Source: Eretmocerus hayati
Taxonomy: Eukaryota; Arthropoda; Insecta; Hymenoptera; Aphelinidae
Direction of reading: 5' to 3'
Length of the DNA stretch: 64,000 bases
Assembly: GCA_029851415.1 (NCBI GenBank)
Contig: CM056741.1
Span: 87,517,282 to 87,581,281, forward strand
Part shown: positions 10,167 through 23,500 of the stretch, piece after piece
How the letters are laid out: each line of letters opens with the position of its first letter
Position numbering within the stretch: position 1 is the first letter of the stretch
Notes under the pieces: model-generated
Told to the model about the DNA's origin: nothing
What the model saw: only the letters and a program-made list of their open reading frames with translations
Database searches by the model: none
Made by a program: the position numbers and the translations under genes

Positions 10167-13100
10167 GCCCATTCGAATGATTCTTGGGGTGGCAGTAGGA
10201 CTGTCTCCGACTTATAGTCCATTATTCGAGATTGATACGCACCATCCACCGTTTTTCCTTTGCTCAGACTCAATCCAGAGCTGATTGCAGTGATTCTCAG
10301 ACACGTGGTTAAGCTTGAAATATTGCCTAACTTTTTCCGCATGTAGTGCAAGTATTTGTAGATCGGCAGTATATTTTTTCTCCACCTAGAAATCACCATT
10401 TCTTGAATAATCTGCATTACTCGACAGCTTTTCCTGGACGAATGTTGTTCCCAAATTTTTCTGCGGCAATTCCTGGCCTACGGATTAAGGTCAAATTTCA
10501 GCTAAATACTGGACAGATTCATGCCAGTGTTTGAGATACGCTCCTGACAGGGAAACCGGATCAGAATCGATGTCAAACTCAACCACGGCTGTTCTCAGAG
10601 TCGTGTTTGGGCTAAAAATCCGGAGGATTTGGAGTATAATGCATGAAACAGGTTCTTGGGGTGGCAGCAGGACTGTCTCCGACTTATGAAACATTATTCG
10701 AGATTGATACGCACCATCCACCGTTTTTCCTTTGCTCAGACTCAATCCAGAGCTGATTGCAGTGATTCTCAGACACGTGGTTAAGCTTGAAATATTGCCT
10801 AACTTTTTCCGCATGTAAAGCTAGTATTTGTAGATCGGCAGTATATTTTTTCTCCACCTAGAAATTACCATTCCTTGAATAATCTGCATTACTCGACAGC
10901 TTTTCCTGGACGAATGTTGTTCCCAAATCTTTTTGCGGCAATTCCTGGCATATGGATTAAGGTCAAAATTCAGTTCAATACTGGACAGATTCACTCCAAT
11001 TTTTTTCGAAGCGACAGCATATCGATTTCCGAGCTAAAATCGGTCGGTTATATTAGATTCATGTTGGTACTGGAAATACGCTTCTGACAGGGAAATCGGA
11101 TCAGAATCGATATCAAACTCAACCACGGCTGTTCTCAGAGTCGTGTTTGGGCTCAAAATCCGGAGGATTTGAAGTATAATGCATGAAACAGGTTCTTGGG
11201 GTGGCAGCAGGACTGTCTCCGACTTATGAAACATTATTCGCGACTGATACGCGCCTTTCATTGCTTTTTCGTTGCTCAGACTCAACCCAGAGCTGATTGC
11301 AGTGATTCTCAGACACGGGGTTGGGCTTGAAATATTGCCTTACATCTTCCGCATGTACTGCAAGTTTTTTTTTGATCGGCAGTATAATTTTTTTCCACCG
11401 AAAAATCACCATTCCTTAAATAATCTGCATTACTGAACAGCTTTTTCTGGACGAATATCGTTCTCAAATCTCTCGGCAGTAATTTCTCGACATCGAATTA
11501 GGCTCTAAATTCTGATCAGCACTTGAGGAATTCAATCAAAGTTTGTTCGACTCGGCAGCATATCAGAATCCGAGCTGAAATCGGTCACTCTTGATCGAAA
11601 CCTGTGCTAATGAGACTTTCCCGACTCGGAAGAGATCGAATTCGATTTCAAACTCGTCCACGGAAATTTTCAGAGCCGTGCTTGGGCTCAAAATCCTGGT
11701 GAGTGATGGTAAAATGCACGAGAAAGCTTCTTCTGGTAGCAGCAGAGAGGTTTCCGATCTAGAAACCACTATTTTCGACGAATACGCAGCGCCCATTACT
11801 TTTCCTCGCTCTGGAATCGGCCTCAGAACCGATTGCGGTGACTCTCTGACCTGAGCTTTGGCTCAAAATATTGTTTCGTATCCCTAGAATGTACCCCGTG
11901 TCATTGTAGATCGGCAGTATATTCATTCGTCACCTAGAACTCACCGTTTCTTGAATAATCTGCACTGTTCTGCAGCTTTTTCTTGACGAATATCGATCTG
12001 GAATTCTTCTACGGCAATTTCTAGACTTGAGATTGGGCTCAAAATTCTATTGAATGTTCTATGATCCCACTCGAGATGTTCCTGACCTGGCAGCATATCG
12101 AATTCTGTGGTAAAATCGACCATTCTCGGATGACTGCCATATCTCAACAGACATTTTAGCCGAAAATAGATCAGAATCGATCTCAAATCCTCCCTCAGCA
12201 ATTTTCAGAACTGTGTTTCGGCTCAAAATTCTGTAAATTTATGGGAGAATGTGTTGAAACGGGTTCTGAGTCGGCAGTAGGATTAGATTTGACCCAGAAT
12301 TCACTATACCCGACTAATTATCAAGGCTCGTCAACTTTTCTCGGCTCAGAATCGACCTCAGAGCTGATTGCGTTGGATCCAGTACATGAGGATGAACTTA
12401 AAATACTGCTTCCCACTCTCAAAAAGTACCCCAAGTTATTACAGATCGGCAGTACACTCTTTCTCCACCTAGAAATAACGATTCATCTAATATTCCGCGC
12501 GGCCAGTCAGCCTTTCCTGGACGAATATTGATCTCAAATCCCTCTGCGGCAATCTCCAGACCTGAGACCAGGCTAAAAATTATGTTTAATGCTCTAGAAA
12601 TACACCCAAAGCCTTTTTCATCTGGCAGCATATCGCATTCTGAGCTAAAATCGACCATCTCGAATGTCCCTTCAGATCTGAAGAGACAATCCCGCCACAA
12701 AATAAATCTGAACCGATCTCAAAATTCCCCGCAGCAATTCTTAGAGCTGTGCCCAGACTCAAAATTCTGAGAATCGATGGAGGAATGTTCTGAAAAGAGT
12801 TGAGAGTTGGCAGTAGAATCATTTTCGACTCAGAATTCAGTATAATCGACTAATTCGCAGCATTTATCACCTCTTCTCAGCTCAGAATCGACCTCAGAGC
12901 TGATTGCGGTGATTCTCAGACTTGGGGTTGAGTTTAAAATACTGCCATCTACCTCTAGAAGGTACTCCAAGTGGTTGCGGATCGGCAGTAGAACTACTGA
13001 CTCGCCACGCGTGAGTTTCATTCCGGCGAAATATCGATCTTCAACCCCATTTCGCGTTCAACACCCCCCCACCCCCGCCCCCTTTGTCTGAGACAAAATC

Positions 13101-13225
13101 AGATCAGCACATCTCCTAGCCCTGTCGATTACGAAGAGAATGCCGTTTGGCTCATCCCGATAGCTTGAAATAAATTTTGAAGCGATTTTTGGCCAGAGTT
13201 CGAATGTGACGACTATAGTGCGTCG
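10167..13225 (-). repeat. Right arm of giant inverted repeat; ~178-bp satellite
   Basis: This is the reverse complement of the left arm, with very few differences in the outer part: the translation of 12,830-13,021 (minus) differs from 5,016-5,207 (plus) by one residue in 63. Near the spacer the arms differ more. The unit at about 10,680-10,820 here is almost the same as the innermost unit (10,190-10,340), whereas the left arm has two distinct units at those positions. Confidence 0.85.
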
Positions 13226-14080
13226 TGCTCTAGGGGCAAAGTGCTCATTCTAAAAACTTCTTCGGGTTAAAGTGAGATAACGTTGAGGTGGTCAATCTAG
13301 ATTTGATCAGAATTGGCAAAGTTGGGGGAGAAAGGTCGATTTTTGTTGGAAAAGGGGTATAATGACAATTTTTCGCCAAGAACTCGAAAAAACGCGCTTA
13401 ATCAAACTATTATATGAACACTTTTTTGTCTATCCTTGCAAGATCTTTCAATTTGTAGTCGAGTGTTTTTTCTTCAGAGATAAGTTATTTTTCTGTGACA
13501 TTGTCTTTGCAGCGAGCGTAAACGTTAGTTCCGTGGCTTGTAGGCTCGAGAATGATGCGTTTGACCAAAACTTCACTAGGATTTTCTTTTGTTTATCTAA
13601 TTCAGGCTCATGTACTTTTTCCCGTGAGCGACGCATTGCTGAGATATTGACCTTGCACTTGTGGTCGATAGAGGTCACGAACGTATTTTGAAACATGATT
13701 ACACTGTAAAAAACTTATTTTCAGTTTTTCCAACACTGCTTGAAATTGTCTACAAGCACTGTGCTTGACCACGGGGTTGAAAAATCGATTCAGCAATGAA
13801 TTTCAAGCACGTTGTTGAAACCAAGTAACGCGCCTGATTGGCTGTCTTAATGTATTTCAGCATACATAAATTTCATACCAAATCGAAATCTGTACATCTA
13901 TTTTGGCACCCAGTGGTCCCGCGAAAATCAACATTTAGCTATGTGATTCGGTATTTTGATATATCTCTGAACTGCAAATTTCGCCCAGAAATCATAGCCA
14001 ATGACCAGGGTCTTAGTGATGCGGGTCACCGATTGGCCGAACGAATCGTACATGAGTTGATTATGTCGATGGCCCAGAGT
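13226..14080. other. No recognisable gene
   Basis: Several 60-110 codon frames overlap on both strands, but none shows a known motif. A CACTGTAAAAAAC start near 13,703 resembles the ends of some insect DNA transposons, and a matching GTTTTTTACTG lies near 58,233. I cannot define an element. Confidence 0.4.
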
Positions 14081-14495
14081 GAAAAGGAACTATCTGAAAA
14101 CGTAAGACTTGAAAGGAACTATCCAACAATTTTCGTGGAAGGAACTATCTAAAAATGTTTGCTCAAAAGGAACTATCTGGATATGTCTGATTCAAAAAGA
14201 ACTTTCTATACATTTTTGGCTAAAGAGAACTATCTGAAAATTTCTGTTCTAGAAAGGAACTATCGGTGAATTTCTGGTTCAGAAGGAACTATCTGTAAAT
14301 GTTTGGTTGAAAGAAACTATCTGAATTTGTCTGATTTGAAAGGAACTATCTGAAAGTTTTTGTTTCAGAAAGGAACTATCTGTGAATTTCTGGTTTAAGA
14401 GTAACCAAAAATTTACAGATAGTTCCTTTTAAATCAAACAAATTCAGATAGTTCCTTTCAACTCTCACGATTCCAGATAGTTCCTTCATCCAAAA
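14080..14495. repeat. GGAACTATCTGAAAAT repeat array with inverted tail
   Basis: About nine direct, degenerate copies of AAGGAACTATCTG occur every 30-50 bp from 14,085 to 14,390. Three copies in the opposite orientation (CAGATAGTTCCTT) follow at 14,415-14,490. The array could therefore fold back on itself. Confidence 0.8.
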
Positions 14496-14506
14496 ATTTA
14501 TAGATT

Positions 14507-14764
14507 ATGTTAGTGACTACAGTTCTTTGCAACAGTGGTGACTACAGTTCTTTGGACGAAGCTATAAATGCTGCTTTGAAAATTGAAAGGAAATTGAGAG
14601 ATTATGAGCATTTACACGGTGAAGAATCCAAATCATTACTTTCTGTTCATACTACAAAACTCAATGGAAAACGTAAGAAAAAAGGAAGACTGTGTTACAG
14701 GTGCAGGAAGAAAGACCACCTCGCACATGAGTGTAAAGTTCTTTGCGTACGTGAAGTCAAATAA
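14507..14764 (+). pseudogene. Retrotransposon gag fragment with CCHC zinc knuckle
   Basis: This 85-codon frame ends in a lysine-rich stretch followed by CYRCRKKDHLAHEC. That is a canonical CX2CX4HX4C knuckle of nucleocapsid proteins. The preceding SLDEAINAALKIERKLRDYE looks like the helical end of a Ty3/gypsy-type gag. No protease, reverse transcriptase or LTR follows within reach, so this is an isolated remnant. Confidence 0.5.
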
Positions 14765-16070
14765 AACTGCACGTCTTTTTTGAGTTCACTCACAGTACAG
14801 TCAATACTTGTGTGGTATGAGACTCAGAAGTTTCGTTGACAACGAGTTTGATAACTGTGTGGTATCAAACTCTGATCTATGTGGTCATGAGATCGATACG
14901 TGTGTCGTATCAAATCTCAAGTTCATTTGTCATTGAGTACGGTGGCGTGTGTTGTACCGGTACTCTTGGTCTGTGTGACTATGACAGATTGAACCGAAGA
15001 GTGCAAAACGATAACCTGTGATGAAAATGATCAATTTAGTAGCGACGTGATTTTTGTAAGCATGAAAAATGGATTTTGAACTGATCTGTGTGGCTATAAC
15101 GAATACACAGTTTAGTTGGAAAATGAGGCTACAACACATGAATAGAGAGTGGTTATGGATATCAGTCTGAGTGACTGAGGCAATCACAAAATAACAGAAA
15201 GACAAAGCTTGAACGTTTGACTGATGAAGAATTTCATGAATTCCATAAGATATGTAAGATGAGATTTCGGAAGAGAAAAAGTAAATTAGGTATGGTGAGA
15301 AACACATTGAATTCCGATCACGAGAATTTTCATTACTTGCAAAATAGCGAAATTTTATCAACAATTGAAATGAGTAGAATGAAAAATGAAAAGGTGTCAA
15401 ATCAGCGAACATGGTCACCGAAATTACATAGCAACGAATCGAAAATTCTCAGGAAAAGTTATGGACGTGTTGGAATATTTTTGGAGCCAGAAAGACAAAA
15501 TTATAAAGACATGGAGAAAGGAATCTGAGTGAACACCAATTTCAAATAATATCTATTCAAGTTGTTACAAGATGTAGATACATTACGGAATATCTTGTGA
15601 AAAGAAAAATTCAAAATTGAGTACACGAGAAAAGCTGAAATTTTAGGTCAAATATAGTTGTCGTATGATCAATCGAAACAGCAAAAGAAATTGAAATTTG
15701 AAGATGATATTTGAAGTTCATCTTGGTCACACACATGTAGGAAACCACCTGGAAAAAATAGAGAAAATCAATAGATCAAATCACAGTGAAACTGTCGGTT
15801 ATCAATCAAATACAAAATTGAGGTACTTGTCCATGAAGGAAGTTGAGTTGTTCACAAAAACTTCAACATACATATGGTATAGCTTGAAGTAATTTTGATT
15901 TCACGCAGAGTCCGTAACACGTATACGAGCTTCATACAGAAGGAATCACACATATAGCTGCACCTAGAAAAACATGGAATGTGAAATCGAGGACACAATT
16001 TTCACTGATATTTATTTTTTAGAAAAGTCGTATTGGGTCAATTCGATGAGGAGAAAGTGATTCGAAATTT
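14765..16070. other. No recognisable gene
   Basis: Frames at 14,930-15,418 (minus) and 15,217-15,528 (plus) overlap antisense and show no family motif. The base composition is AT-rich, and I see nothing else in the segment. Confidence 0.4.
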
Positions 16071-16410
16071 TGGTGAGAATGTTATTGACATTCTGCTGCA
16101 GAAGTTCGATTGGATTCGATTGAAATACATCCAATCGTTCTGAATCTAGAATCTTATGATGAATTTGAAACATGACTTTCAGGATTGAGGAAGATTGGAG
16201 TTCAATAACGATCGATGATGTTGATCATGATTCGAACAGTATAGACCAATCTTCAACAATGCAGACTTTTCGCATTGGAGGTGAGATTGCCAATCAATTT
16301 CAATACTTACTGCCAGTATTCGGAAGTCGATGTTCCATCTGTATGAATGCTGATTCCCTTAATAGAATATCGCGATTCCAATCTGTGTCAATGCCATAAA
16401 AAAGCATTGA
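16070..16410 (+). repeat. Dispersed ~340-bp repeat, copy 1
   Basis: This segment is the reverse complement of about 56,690-57,030, including the shared open frame (EEDWSSITIDDVDHDSN here, EKDWSSITINDVDRDSN there). It abuts the large satellite at 16,420, while the other copy abuts the 198-bp satellite. Confidence 0.75.
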
Positions 16411-16419
16411 CATGCTATG

Positions 16420-19400
16420 TGTCCTATCTACTTCAATCGATTCCAACACTGTTTTTCAGCAATGGAAACATCGAGATCTCAATCCGCCTCAATCGACCTC
16501 AATACTGACTGGAAGCATTGGAGACCTTAAACCCTATTTATCTGAATCGATTTGAATGCTGGATATCATTATGAGAATTCCGACATCCTATCTGCCTCAA
16601 TCGATTCGAATACTGTTTTTCAGTATTGGGAACATCGAGAACTCAATCCCCTTCAATCGACCTCAATACTGACTTTCAGTCATTATTACAAATCAACGTC
16701 TTACATATACATCACTCACATTACAGCTAAGGTTTCAATACCATCCAATACTTATTCTAATCATGATCGCGTTAACATATCATCGCATCACATGACTAAA
16801 CGCTATTTGGAGGTTCTGTCACTCATCAGTCTTATATAGGAACAGGAGAGATGGTTCGTAGCTTGCGAGAAAGCAATCCCATGATATTTGGATGCAAACT
16901 GAGATGGTCATCGAAACGCCACTTAGCGTCAGCCACTCGAATTCATCGGCCTCAATCGATTCCAATACTAACTTTCAAGAATGGGAATTTCGATATCTCA
17001 CACGACGTCAATCGGTCCCAATACTGACTACGAGCATTGACGAGTTTATTCGTCGTCCTTAATCGATTTGAATGCTGAATAACAGTATTGAGGACTTGAA
17101 ATCCTATCTGTCCCAGTCGATTCCAGTACTGTTGTCTAGTATTGGGAACATCGAGATCTCAACCCACTTTAATCGATCTCAATACTGACTGTGAGTATTG
17201 GAGTCATTATATCCTAATAACCTGAATCGATTTCAGCACTGTCTCTCAGTATTGGATAGATCGCTATCTCAATCCACTTCAATCGATCTCAATACTGAAA
17301 GTAAGCATTAGAAACCTTATATCCTATCTACTTGAATCGATTCGAATACTGAAAATCAGTATTGGAGAATTGGAATCCTATTTGCCCCAATCGATTCCAG
17401 TACTGTTTTTCAGTATTGGTTACATCCAGATCTAAATCAGCTTCAATCGATCTCAATACTGATTTTCAGCATCGGAAACCTTATATCCTATTGACCTGAA
17501 TCGGATTGACTACTGGATATCAGTATCGAGGACTTGAAATCCTATCTACCCCAATCGATTCCAGAACTGTTTTTCAGTATTGGGAACATCGGGTTCCCAA
17601 TCCGCTTCAATCGATCTCAATACTGCTTCTCAGCATTGACGACCTTATATCATATTTACCTGGGTTGGATTGAATGCTGAATATCAGTATCCAGGACTTG
17701 CGATCCTATCTGCCCAAATCGATTGCAGTACTGTTCTTCAGAATTGAAAACATCGAGATCTCAATCAGCTTGAATCGATTTCAATACTGATTTTCAGCAT
17801 TGCAGACCTTATATGATATTTACCTGAATCGAATTGAATGCTGAATATCAGTATCGAGGACTTGAAATCCTATCTGCCCCAATCGATGTCAGTACTGTTC
17901 TTCAGTATTGGGAACATCAAGATCTCAACCCACTTTAATCGATCTCAATACTGACTGTAAGTATTGGAGCCCTTATATGACAATAACCTGAATCGATTCG
18001 AGTACTGTCTCTCAGTATTGGGTGGATGGCTATCTCAATCAATTTCAATCGATCTCGAAACTGAATAAAAACATGGGTGACCTTATTATATCCTATCTAC
18101 TCAAATCGATTTGAATGTTGAAGATCAGTATTGAGGACTTGGAATCCTATGCGCCAAAATCGATTCCAGTACTGTTCTTCAGAATTGGAAACATCGAGTT
18201 CTCAATCAGCTTCAATCGATTTCAATACTGATTTCCAGCATTGCGGACCTTATATCCTATTTACCTGAATCGGGTTGACTGCTGGATATCAGTACTGAGG
18301 ACTTGAAATCCTATCTGCCCCAATCGATTCCAGAGATGTTTTTCAGTATTGGAAACATCGTGTTCTCAATCCGCTTCAATCGATCTCAATACTGGTTTTC
18401 AGCATTGACGACCTTATATCATATTTACCTGGGTCGGATTGAATGCTGAATATCAGTATTCAGGACTTGCGATCTTATCTGCCCAAATCGATTCCAGTAC
18501 TATTTTTCAGAATTGGAAACATCGAGATCTCAGTCAGCTTAAATCGATTTGAATATTGATTTTCAGCATTGCAGACATTATATGATATTTACCTGGATCG
18601 AATTGAATGCTAAATATCAGTATGGAGGACTTGGAATCCTATCTGCCCCAATCGATTCCAGTACTGTATTTCAGTATTAGAAATATCGGGATCTCAATAC
18701 GCTTCAATCGATCTCAATACTGATGTTTAGCACTGCAGACATTATATGATATTCACCTGAATCGAATTGAATGCTAAATATCAGTATCGAGGACTTGAAA
18801 TCCTATCTGCCCCAATCAATCTCAGTACTGTTCTTCAGTATTGGGAACATCAAGATCTCAACCCACTCTAATCGATCTCAATACTGACTGTAAGTATTGG
18901 AGCCCTTATATGACAATAACCTGAATCGAATCGAGTACTGTCTCTCAGTATCGGGTGGATCGCTATCTCAATCAACTTCAATCGATCTCGAAACTGAATA
19001 GAAACATGAGTGACCTTATTATATCCTATCTACTCAAATCGATTCGAATGTTGAAGATCAGTATTGAGGACTTGGAATCCTATGCGCCGAAATCGATTCC
19101 GGTACTGTTTTTCAGAATTGGAAACATCGAGATCTCAATCAGCTTCAATCGATTTCAATACTGATTTCCAGCATTGCGGACCTTATATCCTATTTACCTG
19201 AATCGGATTGACTGCTGGATATCAGTACTGAGGACTTGAAATCCTATCTGCCCCAATCGATTCCAGAACTGTTTTTCAGTATTGGAAACATCGGGTTCTC
19301 AATCCACTTCAATCGATCTCAATACTGCTTCTCAGCATTGACGACCTTATATCATATTCACCTGGGTCGGATTGAATGCTGAATATCAGTATTCAGGACT

Positions 19401-22260
19401 TGCGATCTCATCTGCCCAAATCGATTCCAGTACTATTTTTCAGAATTGGAAACATCGAGATCTCAATCAGCTTAAATCGATTTGAATATTGATTTTCTGC
19501 ATTGCAGACATTATATGATATTTACCTGAATCGAATTGAATGCTAAATATCAGTATGGAGGACTTGGAATCCTATCTGCCCCAATCGATTCCAGTACTGT
19601 ATTTCAGTATTAGAAATATCGGGGTCTCTATACGCTTCAATCGATCTCAATACTGATGTTCAGCACTGCAGACATTATATGATATTCACCTGAATCGAAT
19701 TGAATGCTAAATATCAGTATCGAGGACTTGACATCCTATCTGCCCCAATCGATTTCAGTACTGTTCTCCAGTATTGGGAACATCAAGATCTCAACCCACT
19801 CAAATCGATTTCCATACTGACTGTAAGTATTGGAGCCCTTATATGACAATAACCTGAATCGATTCGAGTACTGTCTCTCAGTGTTGGGTGGTTCGCTATC
19901 TCAATCAACTTCAATCGATCTCGAAACTGAATGAAAACATGAGTCACCTTATTATATCCTGTCTACTTGAATCGATTTGAATGTTGAAAATCAGTATTGA
20001 GGTATTGGAATCCTATCTGCCCCAATCGATTCCAGTACTGTTTTTCAGGATTGGAAACATCGAGATCTCAATCAGCTTCGATCGATTCCAATACTGATTT
20101 CCAGCATTGCAGACCTTATATCCTATTTACCTGAATCGGACTGACTGCTGGATATCAGTATTGAGGACTTGAAATCCTATCTGCCCCAATCGATTCCAGT
20201 ACTGTATTTCAGTATTAGAAATATCGGGATCTCAATACGCTTCAATCGATCTCAATACTGATGTTCAGCACTGCAGACATTATATGATATTCACCTGAAT
20301 CGAATTGAATGCTAAATATCAGTATCGAGGACTTGACATCCTATCTGCCCCAATCGATTTCAGTACTGTTCTCCAGTATTGGGAACATCAAGATCTCAAC
20401 CCACTCAAATCGATCTCAATACTGACTGTAAGTATTGGAGCCCTTATATGACAATAACCTGAATCGATTCGAGTACTGTCTCTCAGTGTTGGGTGGTTCG
20501 CTATCTCAATCAACTTCAATCGATCTCGAAACTGAATGAAAACATGAGTCACCTTATTATATCCTGTCTACTTGAATCGATTTGAATGTTGAAGATCAGT
20601 ATTGAGGTATTGGAATCCTATCTGCCCCAATCGATTCCAGTACTGTTTTTCAGGATTGGAAACATCGAGATCTCAATCAGCTTCGATCGATTTCAATACT
20701 GATTTCCAGCATTGCAGACCTTATATCCTATTTACCTGAATCGGACTGACTGCTGGATATCAGTATTGAGGACTTGAAATCCTATCTGCCCCAATCGATT
20801 CCAGAACTGTTTTTCAGTATTAGAAACATCGGGTTTTCAATCCCCTTCAATCGATCTCAATACTGATGTGTAGCATCACAGACTTTACATGATATTTACC
20901 TCAATCGAATTGAATGCTGAATATTAGTATTGAGGACTTGAAATCCTATCCTTCCCAATCGATTTCAGTACTGTCTTCCAGTATTGGGAACATCGAAATC
21001 TCGACCCACTTTGATCGATCTCAATACTGACTGTAAGTATTGGAGCCCTTATAACTCAATAACCTGAATCGATTCGAGTACTGTCTCTCATTATCCGATA
21101 GATCGCTATCTCAATCCACTCCAATCGATCCCAATACTAAATGTAAGCATAAGTAACCTTATAAAATCCTGTCTACTTGAATCGACTTGAATGTTGAAAA
21201 TTAGTATTGGAGAATTGAGATCCTTTCTGCCCCAACTCATTCCAATACCGTTCCCAAGTATTGGAAGCACTGAGATCCCAATCCGCTTCAATCGATCTCA
21301 ATACTGATTTTCAGCATCGGACCCCTTATATACTATTCACCTGAATCGAATTGAATGCTGAATGACAGTATTGAGGACTTGAGATCTTATCTGCCCCAAT
21401 CCAATCCAGTACTGTTTTTCAGTCATGGGAACATCGGGATCTCAATCCGCTTCAATCGATCTCAATGGTGATTTTCAGCATTGCAGACTTCATATCGTAT
21501 TCATCTGAAGCGAATTGAATGCTGAATATCAGTATCAAAGACTTGAGATTTCATCTTTCCCAATCGATTTTAGTACTGTTTTCCAGTATCGGGAACATCG
21601 AGTTCTCAGCAAGCTTCAATCGATCTCAATACTTACTTTTAGCGTTGCAGACCTCTTATCATATCTACCTGAATCGGATTGAATGCTGAATATAAGTATT
21701 GAGGACTTGAGATCTTATCAGCCCCAATCGATTCCGGTTCTATTTTTCAATTTCGGGTACATCGAGAGCTCAATCCGCTTTAATCGATCTCAATTCTGAC
21801 TTTCAGCATTGCAGACCTTATATCATATTTACCCGAATCGATTTGAATGCTGAATATCAGTACTGAAGACTTGGAATCCTATCTGCCTCAGTCGATTCCG
21901 ATACTGTATACCAGTATTGGAAACACCGAGATCTCAATCCGCTCCAATGGATCTCAATACTGTCTTTCAGCATTGCAGACCTTATAACCCATTGGCCCGA
22001 ATCGATTAGAATGCTGTGTATCAGATTGGGGATGGGAAGTCCTATCTGCCTCAATAGATATAGATACTGACCTCTAACATTGGAGACAGTATATTTCATC
22101 TACGTCAATATACCTACATGATGATCGTTAGTATTGAGGACTTGAAATCCTATCTGCCCCGATCGATTCCAGTACCGTCTCCCAGTATCGGAAACATCGA
22201 GATCTCAATCCACCCCAATCGATTTCAATACTGATTTTCAGCATTGCAGACCTTAGAACC
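16420..22260. repeat. Large satellite: ~55-bp subunits in ~164-bp triplets, with higher-order repeats
   Basis: Each ~55-bp subunit contains AATCGATT (itself palindromic) followed by an inverted pair of the CAATACTG-N5-CAGTATTG type and a stretch like GACCTTATATCATATTTACC. Three subunit types alternate in a ~164-bp triplet. A distinctive block CTGACTGTAAGTATTGGAGC recurs at 17951, 18884, 19817, 20422 and 21027, so higher-order units are 933, 933, 605 and 605 bp. About 250 bp of unrelated DNA interrupts the array at 16,682-16,935. No gene is present; the occasional 60-80 codon frames are repeat artefacts. Confidence 0.9.
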
Positions 22261-23500
22261 CATTCACCTGACCAATTGCAAAACTTATCCACAGGCCGTT
22301 CCAATCCTGCCCAGCAGTATTCAATTTTATTCGAATATATGAGATCAGGAAGACATCAATACTGATTGTGAGTATTGAGAGGGATAGATTAACCATGCAC
22401 TCACGATTTCGATTCGATTCTGTAGTATTCATCTCGATTAGTCAATGACGCAAAGAGTGATTGGTTCATCATTGGCATCGATTGACGCAGTCAATTCAAT
22501 GCTGCCTGGCATGATTCAGACCGATAGCGAAACTTATCCTCAGGCCTTACCAATCCCGCTCAGCAGTATTGGATTCGATTCAAATATATGAAACCTAGAG
22601 GAGTTCAATACTGATTGTGAGTATTGAGGAGGATAGAATGACCATGCACCCACGATTCCAATCCGATTCTGTGGTATCCATCTCAATTGGTCAATCACGC
22701 AATGAGTGATTGGGTCATCATTGGAATCGATTGACGGAGCCGACTAAATACTGCCCGGCAGGATTCAGATCGATCGCGAAACTTATCCTCAGACCGTACC
22801 AATTCTGCTCAACAGTATTGAATCCAAATAGAATACATGGAATTCAGAGGAGTTCAATACCGATGGTAAGTATTGAGGGGGATAGAGACCATGCTTCCAC
22901 GATCTGAATCCCATCCTATAGTATTCAGCTCGATTGGTCAATAACGCAACGAGTGATTGGGTTATCATTGAAATCGATCTACACCGTCAATTCAATGCTG
23001 CCTAGTGGGATTCAGACCGATAGCAAAATTCATCTCTAGGCCGTTCCAATCCTGCTCAGCAGTATTGAATTTGATTGACATATATGAAATCTAGAGGAGT
23101 TGAATACTGATTGTGAGTATTGAGAGGGATAGGATAACCATGCACCCAGGATTCCAATCCGATTCTGTAGTATTCATTTCGAACGGACAATCACGCAATG
23201 AGCACATCAATCGATTTCAATGATTGGGTCATCATTGAAATCGATTGATGCAGTCGACTCAATGCTGCCCGGCATAATTCAGACCGATAGCGAAACTCAT
23301 CCTCAGAGCGTACCAATTCTGCTCAGCAGTATTGAATTCGATTGCAATATATGAAATCTAGAGGAGTTCAATACTGATTGTGAGTATTGAGAGGGATAGA
23401 GTAACCATGCACCCACGATTTCAATTCGATCCTCTAGTATTCATCTCGTTTGGTCAATCACGCAATATAATAGGTGATTGGGGTAGATTGGAATCGATCC
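22260..23500. repeat. ~248-bp tandem repeat continuing the satellite
   Basis: Five units are marked by GCGAAACTTATCCTCAGGC-like blocks near 22278, 22528, 22778, 23022 and 23290. They contain TTCAATACTGATTGTGAGTA and CAATCACGCAATGAGTGATT. They share the AATACTG motif with the preceding array and look like an older, longer derivative. Confidence 0.8.

Noticed and set aside
16420..22260. Regularly spaced palindromic repeats resembling a CRISPR array
   Set aside because: The intervals are themselves repeats, the genome is eukaryotic, and there are no unique spacers or cas genes.
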